A stretch of 8,769 bases of DNA. Origin: Acidobacteriota bacterium (GTDB taxonomy: Bacteria > Acidobacteriota > Terriglobia > Terriglobales > Acidobacteriaceae). The notes below the pieces were generated by a model. The model was not told where the DNA came from and did not search any database. It worked only from the letters and a program-made list of their open reading frames with translations. Location: assembly GCA_021799405.1 (NCBI GenBank), contig JAJZAL010000217.1, forward strand, positions 1 through 8,769, given 5' to 3'. Shown piece by piece: positions 1 through 6,010 of this stretch (positions are counted from its first letter, which is position 1; the number at the start of each line of letters is the position of its first letter). The position numbers and the translations under genes are program-made.

Positions 1-26
1 CCATCGGCGCCATCCTCGCGGCGTAA
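1..26 (+). CDS. 3' end of an upstream gene (partial, unidentified)
   Basis: In the third forward frame the first bases read as a short hydrophobic tail, IGAILAA, ending at TAA (24-26). This would suit the C-terminus of a membrane protein, but seven residues cannot identify a family. If real, the gene runs toward the sulfatase and ends 104 bp from its stop. That gap (27-130) holds no gene and no convincing terminator; the best stem is 5 bp (29-33 with 50-54) over a 16-nt loop, with no T-run. Confidence 0.3.
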
Positions 27-130
27 AGCGCAAAATGAGCAACTTCCCCTTGCGTCCTCGTCACGCCACCCCTCTGCCGCCCATCGACATCGGAAACGCG
101 ATTCAGATAATTAAGTGAACAGTATTACGG

Positions 131-1657
131 CTAGGCATAGTAGGGCCAATAAGATATCTTGGGACGTCGCTCTCCGGCCTGGACCATGCGCTCAATGAGC
201 CGTTCGCGAAGCTGAGCGGTGATCTCCGGCATGGACCGATCTCCGACATAATGCAGCAGCTTTTTGGTGGGCATTCTCTGGTCGAGGCGGCCGGCCAGGT
301 TGAGCAATTGATAGGGATCGGCACGGTTGTTGTAAAGCTGAAAGTCGCGATAGTGGAGGCTGCCCTGATCCCTTGCTGGATTCGCGTCGGGGGCCAGAGC
401 GACGTAGGTCCATTCCGGTGTTCGCAAGGCGCGGGCGGTTTCGGATTCACTGATCTGGACGAGGACATCATTGGGCCAGTCTTCGCGGGCTTTCTCATCA
501 TGTAAGAGGGGCAGGAAGCTCTTGCCCTGCATGGAGGAGGGAATCGGCACACCGACCGCGTCAAGAATGGAAGGGGTGAGGTCAATCATGCTGATGAGTT
601 CGGGAATGAGTTGACGGTTGTTGAAGCCCGGTCCCTGGATCATCAAGGGAACGTGGATGGAGCTTTCATGCGGGCTGCGCTTGTACTCCTGGTTGCGCGT
701 ACGGAAGTGGCAGGCATGATCGCTGGTGAAGATGACGATGGTCTCGTCTTCCAGATTCTGCTCTTTCAGTGTCTTCAGGATGCGGCCAAAGGATTCATCG
801 ATGGCCTTGACGTCGCCGTAGTATTTTTCCAGTTCGTAGGGCCAGTCCCCCGGGAAGAAGCGCAGATCTGGCGGGACATAAGGACTGCGGAATTGTTCGG
901 CATAGCCGTGGGGTGGCGCGAATCCATATTCATCGCCGTCCCAGGGGCCGTTCTGCTGATGGGGTTCCAGTTGGGAGATGACGAGCAGGAAGGGGTCGTC
1001 GTGCTTCTGCCGGAGGAAGGATTCTGCCTTTTCCGTTAAGAATTCAATGCGATGGGTGTCTTTGCCGTAAGGTACAGGGTTGCCATCGTTATCCCAGAAG
1101 TGGCTGTCGTAGGGCAGCGTGCTGATCTCCGGAGCATTTGCCGCCAGCCAGTAGCCGGTAAATCCGCCGCGGTATTGTGGTGGAACGGCACCGGCTCCGA
1201 TGGGGTTGTTGGGCGCGAGATGCCATTTGCCGATGTAGTTGGCGCTGTATCCGGCCTGAGTGAGCGCAGTGGCGATGGTATTGGCGTTGGGGTGAAGCCC
1301 GGGGCCGTTTCTCCAAACCCCGGTAGTGGTGGCGTATTGGCCGGTCATGAGGCAGGAGCGGGAGGGTGAGCACAGTGGCTGATTGGTGATGAAGTTTTGA
1401 AAGACAGTGCCACGGCGATACATGGCGTCGAGGTTGGGGGTGCAGCCGGTAGGGTTCTGGCCGGCGGCGCAGACGAAGTCGTAGCGGAACTGGTCGGAGT
1501 GAAAGAGTACGATATTAGGTTTTTTTGCGGGCTTGTCGGAGGGCTGTTGTGCGTTTTCTTGTGCCGATGCCCGGTCATTGGCACTGTTGGCGAGTGCGAG
1601 GCCGGTTGCTCCCACTCCAAGTTGATGGATGAAGTTTCTACGTGTGACCGGTTTCAT
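131..1657 (-). CDS. Tat-exported type I (formylglycine) sulfatase
   Basis: A 508-residue sulfatase of the alkaline-phosphatase-like fold, expected to hydrolyse a sulfate ester outside the cytoplasm. Residues 1-35 form a twin-arginine signal (TRRNFIHQLGV, then a hydrophobic stretch and a small-residue region). The mature part opens with NIVLFHSDQFRYD, the first metal-binding segment, in which D55-Q56 replaces the more usual DD. C96 in CSPSR is the cysteine converted to formylglycine. YIGKWH (K144, H146), EPH (H233), FTSDH (D313, H314) and a later lysine (about K326) complete the usual active-site set. Length is normal for the family. I start at 1657 because a GGAGG box lies 7 nt upstream and the Tat motif follows at once. 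The frame is open to an ATG at 1726, but that adds 23 residues in front of the signal and would lie upstream of the likely promoter. The substrate is unknown. No formylglycine-generating enzyme or anSME is present here, so maturation depends on a gene elsewhere. Confidence 0.93.
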   Translation of the reverse strand: MKPVTRRNFIHQLGVGATGLALANSANDRASAQENAQQPSDKPAKKPNIVLFHSDQFRYDFVCAAGQNPTGCTPNLDAMYRRGTVFQNFITNQPLCSPSRSCLMTGQYATTTGVWRNGPGLHPNANTIATALTQAGYSANYIGKWHLAPNNPIGAGAVPPQYRGGFTGYWLAANAPEISTLPYDSHFWDNDGNPVPYGKDTHRIEFLTEKAESFLRQKHDDPFLLVISQLEPHQQNGPWDGDEYGFAPPHGYAEQFRSPYVPPDLRFFPGDWPYELEKYYGDVKAIDESFGRILKTLKEQNLEDETIVIFTSDHACHFRTRNQEYKRSPHESSIHVPLMIQGPGFNNRQLIPELISMIDLTPSILDAVGVPIPSSMQGKSFLPLLHDEKAREDWPNDVLVQISESETARALRTPEWTYVALAPDANPARDQGSLHYRDFQLYNNRADPYQLLNLAGRLDQRMPTKKLLHYVGDRSMPEITAQLRERLIERMVQAGERRPKISYWPYYA

Positions 1658-1664
1658 GACAACG

Positions 1665-1669
1665 CCTCC
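1665..1669 (-). promoter_or_regulatory. Ribosome binding site of the sulfatase
   Basis: On the minus strand the sequence reads GGAGG, then 7 nt, then ATG at 1657. This decides the start codon in favour of 1657 over the upstream ATG at 1726, which has no comparable box. Confidence 0.7.
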
Positions 1670-1690
1670 GAATGCTTTCGTCCGATGTAC

Positions 1691-1699
1691 TATATACCA
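1691..1699 (-). promoter_or_regulatory. Possible extended -10 promoter element of the sulfatase
   Basis: The minus strand reads TGGTATATAGT. This fits the TGnTATAAT extended -10 pattern, or alternatively a TATAGT hexamer two bases later. It stands out as AT-rich in GC-rich surroundings and lies about 33 nt before the chosen ATG. No -35 hexamer of good quality is found 16-19 nt upstream, which an extended -10 promoter can tolerate. The IS end at 1761 is about 60 nt upstream, so the core promoter would survive the insertion while anything farther upstream would be displaced. Confidence 0.3.
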
Positions 1700-1760
1700 T
1701 TTGGACGACAGCTCGCGATTCTTCATAGGCTGTTCAGAGGCATGTATAGCGCGTGTACTG

Positions 1761-1786
1761 TGAGCCGGCTTCGGAAATTCGGACAG
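1761..1786 (+). repeat. Left terminal inverted repeat of the IS (IRL)
   Basis: This 26-bp end matches the reverse complement of 3146-3171 at 19 of 26 positions. The match includes the outer TGAG and an inner 9-base identical block, TTCGGACAG. Such blocks, with a conserved tip and inner part and a variable middle, are usual for IS3-family ends, where the inner part binds transposase. Confidence 0.85.
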
Positions 1787-1847
1787 CGGGATAAGTGGAA
1801 GGGTTGTTCCCTAGGGGCCATTAAGATGGCAGAACAGAGGAGCAACG

Positions 1848-2153
1848 ATGACACGCCGTTCACGCCGGACCGATTCAGCGGCCTTTAAGGCGAAAGTGGC
1901 CTTGGCCGCCTTGAAGGGAGACAAGACCCTGGCCGAGTTGGCTCAACAGTTCGACGTCCACCCGAACCAGATCACGGATTGGAAGACGCGGTTGCAGGAG
2001 GGCGCAGCCGGTGTCTTTGGCGAGGACAAGGCCGAGCCGGGAGTCAAGGTCGATGTGACCCGGATGCAAGCCAAAATTGGCGAGCTGACGCTGGAAAACG
2101 ATTTTTTAGAAACTGCGCTCATCAAAGCGGGCCTGCTGGGCGCAAAGCGATGA
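1848..2153 (+). CDS. IS3-family OrfA, DNA-binding part of the transposase
   Basis: A 101-residue OrfA. A basic N-terminus (TRRSRR) leads into a helix-turn-helix at about residues 27-50 (KTLAELAQQFDVHPNQITDWK), which binds the terminal repeats. Residues 71-95 have hydrophobic residues at heptad-like spacing (M73, I77, L80, F86, L87), consistent with the leucine zipper used for OrfA and OrfAB multimerisation. The start is supported by GAGGAG at 1837-1842, 5 nt before ATG. The stop TGA overlaps the orfB ATG as ATGA. In this family free OrfA usually represses or modulates transposition, and the active enzyme is the OrfAB fusion made by frameshifting. Confidence 0.93.
   Translation: MTRRSRRTDSAAFKAKVALAALKGDKTLAELAQQFDVHPNQITDWKTRLQEGAAGVFGEDKAEPGVKVDVTRMQAKIGELTLENDFLETALIKAGLLGAKR
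2102..2108 (+). other. Programmed -1 ribosomal frameshift site (T_TTT_TTA)
   Basis: The heptamer TTTTTTA lies in the correct X_XXY_YYZ phase for the orfA frame, where GAT TTT TTA encodes D85-F86-L87. OrfB is in the -1 frame relative to orfA, and that frame is open from the heptamer through AGA AAC TGC into orfB. Slippage would fuse orfA residues 1-87 to 289 residues ending at 2974, giving a 376-residue OrfAB transposase. Fusion by -1 frameshifting is established for the IS3 family. I saw no strong downstream stem or pseudoknot; a short GCC/GGC stem near 2135-2142 is weak. Confidence 0.8.
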
Positions 2154-2977
2154 TCGACCCGGAGCACGAACTATCCGTTTCCAGGCAGGCGAAGTTGCTC
2201 AACATCAGCCGATCGACGATCTACTATCAGCCGCGCCTGGTCTCAGAGGCGGACCTGATGCTGATGCGGCGCATCGATGAGCTGCACCTGAACTATCCGT
2301 TTGCCGGCAGCCGCATGTTGCGCGACATGCTCAGTCATCAAGGCCTTGAGGTAGGCCGGCGCCACGTGCGCACGCTGATGCGGCGGATGGGCATCGAGGC
2401 CCTCTATCGGAAACCGAACACGTCCAAGCCCGCGCCGGGCCACAAAATCTATCCTTATCTGCTGCGTGGCATCGCCATCACGCGGCCCAATCAAGTCTGG
2501 GCAACGGACATCAGCTACATCCCCATGGCGCGCGGCTTCGTTTACCTGGCCGCGGTGATCGACTGGTTCAGCCGCCGGGTGCTCTCCTGGCGGCTGTCGA
2601 TCACCATGGACACCAGCTTCTGCATCGAAGCGCTGGATGAGGCCCTCAGACTGCACGGCAAGCCTGAGATTTTCAATACCGATCAAGGAAGTCAGTTCAC
2701 CAGTGAAGCCTTCACCGGCCGCCTCAAAGAGGAAAGCATCCAGATCAGCATGGATGGCCGCGGCCGTTGGGCCGACAATGTCTTCGTCGAGCGGCTGTGG
2801 CGTTCGCTCAAGTACGAGCACGTTTACCTGCACGCTTATGAGTCGGTTGGCGAAGCGAGAGACAAGATTGGGCGCTACTTCGAGTTCTTCAACGCCCGAC
2901 GCCCACATTCCAGCCTGGGAGCGCAGACCCCCGACCAGGTATACTTCCACCGTCCGCCAGAGGCTTTGGCGGCTTAA
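2150..2977 (+). CDS. IS3-family OrfB, DDE integrase-type transposase
   Basis: A 275-residue catalytic subunit carrying the retroviral-integrase fold. Residues 1-95 are the N-terminal HTH_21-like region (RSTIYYQ, YPFAGSRMLRDML, GRRHVRTLMRRMGI). The catalytic core follows: D120 in WATDISYIP, D178 in NTDQGSQFTS and E214 in DNVFVERLW. Exactly 35 residues separate the second Asp from Glu, with K221 seven residues after Glu, as expected for this family. The C-terminus has the usual RRPHSSLGAQTPDQVYF block. ATG 2150-2152 overlaps the orfA stop as ATGA, which could allow coupled translation of free OrfB, while the functional enzyme is probably the frameshift fusion. The same frame is open upstream to 1979, but that part overlaps orfA, has no family features before the heptamer and is not a separate start. 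Confidence 0.93.
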   Translation: MIDPEHELSVSRQAKLLNISRSTIYYQPRLVSEADLMLMRRIDELHLNYPFAGSRMLRDMLSHQGLEVGRRHVRTLMRRMGIEALYRKPNTSKPAPGHKIYPYLLRGIAITRPNQVWATDISYIPMARGFVYLAAVIDWFSRRVLSWRLSITMDTSFCIEALDEALRLHGKPEIFNTDQGSQFTSEAFTGRLKEESIQISMDGRGRWADNVFVERLWRSLKYEHVYLHAYESVGEARDKIGRYFEFFNARRPHSSLGAQTPDQVYFHRPPEALAA

Positions 2978-3063
2978 CGCGCGATGAAGCAGGCCGTGGA
3001 AATGCCGGTCTTATAGAAAGCGCGGAAAACGATACAGCCGTTTCCCGCCCTTCCCACAAGACC

Positions 3064-3069
3064 TTGACA
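3064..3069 (+). promoter_or_regulatory. Possible outward-facing -35 hexamer in the IS tail
   Basis: A perfect TTGACA points out of the IS toward the GH31 gene. At 17 nt spacing the -10 position reads TCACAT, only 3 of 6 matches and lacking the key second A. A complete promoter is therefore not shown. It lies in the unusually long non-coding tail of the IS (2978-3145). Confidence 0.15.
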
Positions 3070-3145
3070 ATCGATCAAACCGATTTTCACATTTCCGCCG
3101 CCACGACGACCACGAGCAATCTTTCCACTCAAAAACCCGAAAAAC

Positions 3146-3171
3146 CTGTCCGAACTACCGGGACCACCTCA
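3146..3171 (-). repeat. Right terminal inverted repeat of the IS (IRR)
   Basis: This is the reverse-complement partner of 1761-1786. Read on the minus strand it begins TGAGGTGGTCC and ends TTCGGACAG, matching the left end at 19 of 26 positions. The bases just outside (CTC) differ from those outside the left end (CTG) at one of three positions. Confidence 0.85.
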
Positions 3172-3240
3172 CTCAAAAATTGATGCTTGTTAAGAGCTTG
3201 ACTGACAAAAGAGAATTGCATGGAAAGATCGGCCGGATGA

Positions 3241-3471
3241 ATGGCGGACTTCCTGCTCAACCCGACCGAGGATCAGCACAAAAGTTATAGGATGGCCGAG
3301 GCCCTTGGAGAACTGATCGCCTGCTGGCACCGTGCGAGCAGAGTATCTCCAGGACTGCTTCAGAACAGCCATGCCAGCGCCCACGAAACATGGAGTAAAT
3401 CAGCAGAGGATTATTTTTTCGCCGCTCAAAGAGGCGTTTCTGCCATCGACGTTGACGGCGGCGCACATTAA
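3241..3471 (+). CDS. Doubtful small open frame, 76 aa, upstream of GH31
   Basis: I do not recognise this protein. It starts MADFLLNPTEDQHKSYRMAE, is mostly polar with a helical-looking middle (AEALGELIACWHRA), and has no signal peptide or membrane segment. Its ATG directly follows an in-frame TGA and has only a weak purine stretch before it. Its TAA (3469-3471) abuts the GH31 ribosome binding site, 13 nt before the GH31 start, an arrangement that would allow translational coupling. It could be a genuine small gene, a leader peptide, the decayed remnant of a gene, or a chance frame in GC-rich DNA. The last is the default. Confidence 0.2.
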   Translation: MADFLLNPTEDQHKSYRMAEALGELIACWHRASRVSPGLLQNSHASAHETWSKSAEDYFFAAQRGVSAIDVDGGAH

Positions 3472-3477
3472 AAGGAG
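3472..3477 (+). promoter_or_regulatory. Ribosome binding site of the GH31 gene
   Basis: AAGGAG followed by 7 nt and ATG at 3485. This fixes the start there. The in-frame ATG at 3332 would add 51 residues before a normal signal peptide and has no such box. Confidence 0.75.
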
Positions 3478-3484
3478 CCTTCCG

Positions 3485-5944
3485 ATGATTGGATCAATTG
3501 AAATGACCAGGACGATGCGCCGCGCCAGCCACTTCCTGAAACCGGCTGGTTTTCGCCTCCTGCTGATGCTGATATTGACCTCGGCTCTTCTCGCCAGTTG
3601 TCTTCCAGCGATTGCCGAGACGGCGTGCGCGTCGACGCTGCCCAACGGCGTGGAAATCGCCGACGGCACTTCCCTGCTCGACGTGCAGATTCTTGAAGAC
3701 AGTCTTGTTCGCGTGCACGTTCGCCCGCAGGGCCAATCGACGCAGCGCACGCTGGTTCTGGACGCGCATCCGGCTTTGCACGCGCCCTCCGCGGTGCATA
3801 TCTCCGCGCGGAGCGGCCTCTGCACCCTCTCCGCGCGCGGCGTGATGGTGCAGATTCAGCAGGCCAGCCCCTACTCGATCAGGTTTGAGGACGCCGCAGG
3901 TCATGTATTACTGCGCAGTGACGCCCCGTTCGCAGAAGCAAGTCAGAGCGGCGTCACCCTGCAGCACGCGGACGCAGACACGCTCTACGGCATCACCGGT
4001 CTTGGCCGCCGCGACACGTGGATCGGCCTCACACGCAATGACGGCGGCAAGGTGCTTGCCGGCGCACAGGGCAATAGCGGCGCTCCTTTCGCCTTCGCCG
4101 TTCACTACGGCCTTCTCGTCGACTCCGACGGTGGCGACTTTACCACCGGGCCCGGCCGACTGACCTTCGCGCACGACTCCCGCCCTGACGTGGAATACTT
4201 CGTCTTCATCGGCCCGCCGCTCGACACCATGGCTTCGCTCTCGCGGCTCGTCGGGCCTCCGCCGCTGCCCCCTGAGTGGACCCTCGGCTTCCTGAACAGT
4301 CAGTGGGGATCCACGCAATCCGAAGTTGAGCGCATCATCGCCACCTATCGCCGCAAGCAGATTCCCATCGACGGCTTCATCCTCGACTTTGACTGGAAAG
4401 CGTGGGGCGAGGACGACTACGGCGAGTGGCGATGGAACAGCACCTCGGGTGCGGGCAACGTTGCCCCCGACAAATTTCCCGACGGCGCTTCCGGCCTCTT
4501 TGCGCAGCGGCTCGCCGCGGAAGGCGTCAAGATTGCCGGCATCCTCAAGCCACGCATTCTGCTCACCGTGGCTGGAAACCCCAACCAGCCCACGGAGGCC
4601 GCAGCCTACGCCACCGAGCACAACTTCTGGTATCCAGGCGAGCCGCCAACGCCGGACTACTTCTCACACCGCATGGCCCGCGATCTCGACTTCAGCATCC
4701 CAGCCATGCGCGCCTGGTATTGGCAGCATCTCTTGCCTGCATTCCACGCCGGCATGGTGGCTTGGTGGAACGACGAAGCCGATGTTTCCGGCAAAACCGT
4801 CTTCAACAACTTTCAGTTCCTCAACATGGGTCGCACGCTCTATGAGGGCCAGCGCGCCGATTCGAATCTGCGCGTGTGGTCCGTCAACCGCAACTTCTAT
4901 CTGGGCTCAAGCCGCTACGGTTATGCAGGCTGGTCGGGCGACATCGCCACCGGATTTGCCAGCATGGCCTTTCAACGACGCCGCATGCTGGCCGCGCTGG
5001 ATACCGGCGAGTTCCACTGGAGCATGGATACCGGCGGATTCTCGGGTCACCCCAACCCGGAGAACTACGCTCGCTGGATGGAATTCGCCGCGTTCGTGCC
5101 CATCATGCGTGTTCACGGCCACTTCAACGAGAAGCGCCAGCCCTGGGTCTATGGGGCAATTGCCGAGGCCGCGGCAACCAGGGCCATTGACCTGCGCTAC
5201 CGCCTGCTACCGTACATTTATTCCTATGAGCGCCTCACCACCGAAGGCCAGGTGGGGCTCGTTCGGCCTCTCTACTGGCAATTCCCCAATGATCCCGGTT
5301 CGGCCACGTTGGATTCCGAATGGATGTTTGGCGATGCGCTTCTCGCAGCGCCGATCGTGACGCAGGGCGCTACCACCAAATCCATCTACCTGCCGCCGGG
5401 CCAATGGCTCAGCTACGCAACCGGCCAGCGCTACGATGGTGAGCACAATATTGAGATTCCCGTCGACGCAAAAACCTGGCAGGATATTCCGCTATTCGTT
5501 CGCTCCGGCTCTATCCTGGCCACGCAACCTGTTGAGCAGTACGTTGGCCAGCATCCGGTCACTGAATTCACGCTCGATATCTTCCCCGCTCAATCGACTG
5601 CCTCTTTCACGGCTTATGAAGACGACGGCGAGACCTATAACTATGAGAAAGGCTATTACCTGCGCCAGGTGATTACTGCCGAGCGCAGCGGCAAAAGTAC
5701 CAACGTTATCCTCGATGCGGCAACAGGCAGCTACAGCGGATCGCTGAGCACTTACCTGCTCCGCGTTCACACCGCCGCGCAGCACGTCCGATGGAACGGC
5801 AAGCGGCTTCACAAGGTTGCTCCTGCAGCCTTGACGGGCCAGTCTGGCCGCAACTACGCAATCACCACCGACCGCTTTGGCCCGGTTGTTCTGGTTCGCG
5901 TTCCAGCAGGCGCACGCGCTCCCATCACGCTGTCGCTACGGTAA
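3485..5944 (+). CDS. Secreted GH31 family alpha-glycosidase (alpha-xylosidase/alpha-glucosidase-like)
   Basis: An 819-residue retaining alpha-glycosidase. The N-terminus has a basic stretch and hydrophobic core (FRLLLMLILTSALLASCLPAIAE). It may be cut by signal peptidase I after AIA, or as a lipoprotein at the Cys of LASC. A mutarotase-like beta-sandwich domain follows (about 50-255, including YGITGLGR), then the TIM barrel from about 261 (PPEWTLGFLNSQWGS). The proposed nucleophile is D430 in WWNDEAD and the acid/base is D486 in GWSGD. D515 in DTGGFSG is a conserved barrel residue. FGDALLAAPIV and LPPGQWLSYATG mark the proximal C-terminal sandwich (about 612-680), and a DUF5110-like distal domain follows (about 693-770, FTAYEDDGETYNYEKG). 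Length is normal. Neighbouring GH3 suggests joint oligosaccharide trimming. The exact substrate (alpha-xyloside, alpha-glucoside or other) cannot be told from the residues visible. Confidence 0.92.
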   Translation: MIGSIEMTRTMRRASHFLKPAGFRLLLMLILTSALLASCLPAIAETACASTLPNGVEIADGTSLLDVQILEDSLVRVHVRPQGQSTQRTLVLDAHPALHAPSAVHISARSGLCTLSARGVMVQIQQASPYSIRFEDAAGHVLLRSDAPFAEASQSGVTLQHADADTLYGITGLGRRDTWIGLTRNDGGKVLAGAQGNSGAPFAFAVHYGLLVDSDGGDFTTGPGRLTFAHDSRPDVEYFVFIGPPLDTMASLSRLVGPPPLPPEWTLGFLNSQWGSTQSEVERIIATYRRKQIPIDGFILDFDWKAWGEDDYGEWRWNSTSGAGNVAPDKFPDGASGLFAQRLAAEGVKIAGILKPRILLTVAGNPNQPTEAAAYATEHNFWYPGEPPTPDYFSHRMARDLDFSIPAMRAWYWQHLLPAFHAGMVAWWNDEADVSGKTVFNNFQFLNMGRTLYEGQRADSNLRVWSVNRNFYLGSSRYGYAGWSGDIATGFASMAFQRRRMLAALDTGEFHWSMDTGGFSGHPNPENYARWMEFAAFVPIMRVHGHFNEKRQPWVYGAIAEAAATRAIDLRYRLLPYIYSYERLTTEGQVGLVRPLYWQFPNDPGSATLDSEWMFGDALLAAPIVTQGATTKSIYLPPGQWLSYATGQRYDGEHNIEIPVDAKTWQDIPLFVRSGSILATQPVEQYVGQHPVTEFTLDIFPAQSTASFTAYEDDGETYNYEKGYYLRQVITAERSGKSTNVILDAATGSYSGSLSTYLLRVHTAAQHVRWNGKRLHKVAPAALTGQSGRNYAITTDRFGPVVLVRVPAGARAPITLSLR

Positions 5945-5995
5945 GCCGGGCACTAAGTCACTATGTACAGAAATCCTTCCACTGACAGAGAGAAC

Positions 5996-6000
5996 AGGAG
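5996..6000 (+). promoter_or_regulatory. Ribosome binding site of the GH3 gene
   Basis: AGGAG followed by 10 nt and ATG at 6011. This favours 6011 over the in-frame ATG at 5963, which has no box and would add 16 polar residues in front of the signal peptide. Confidence 0.6.
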
Positions 6001-6010
6001 ATTACCGGGA

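Larger units (their letters stand above)
1761..3171 (+). mobile_element. Complete IS3-family insertion sequence, 1411 bp
   Basis: The element is bounded by imperfect 26-bp terminal inverted repeats beginning TGAG. It encodes orfA and orfB in the -1 relation typical of the IS3 family, with a slippery heptamer between them. Both frames are intact and the DD(35)E triad is present, so the element may still be active. Size is normal for the family. The flanks show no exact target duplication: the 3 bp on the left are CTG and those on the right CTC. The subgroup cannot be assigned by eye. About 168 bp between the orfB stop and the right repeat are non-coding, longer than usual for these elements. 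The element sits between divergent genes and interrupts neither coding sequence. Confidence 0.93.
3172..3484 (+). promoter_or_regulatory. 313-bp leader between the IS and the GH31 gene
   Basis: This is the remaining GH31-side half of a divergent control region cut by the IS. A TTGACT hexamer at 3198-3203 is the best -35 candidate; at 17 nt spacing the -10 position reads TGGAAA, a poor match. A TTATAG at about 3285 is an alternative -10 without a clear -35. No riboswitch or terminator is recognisable. It also contains a weak 76-codon reading frame, listed separately. Confidence 0.3.

Noticed and set aside
27..56. Stem CGCAA/TTGCG as a terminator between the left-edge gene and the sulfatase
   Set aside because: Only 5 bp with a 16-nt loop and no T-run on either strand.
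1686..1699. TGTACTATATACCA as an operator palindrome
   Set aside because: Only the outer TG/CA and inner TATA are symmetric (8 of 14); the AT-rich core is better explained as an extended -10 element.
1658..1726. Upstream 23-residue extension of the sulfatase
   Set aside because: The Tat signal and GGAGG box both fit the start at 1657, and the likely promoter lies inside the extension.
2243..2950. 235-codon open frame antisense to orfB
   Set aside because: It lies wholly opposite the catalytic transposase, shows no family motifs and has no ribosome binding site.
3908..4621. 237-codon antisense frame and a long (344-codon) second-frame shadow in GH31
   Set aside because: Composition is rich in Arg, Ser, Pro and Ala as expected for shifted reading of a GC-rich gene; the GH31 frame carries all conserved motifs.
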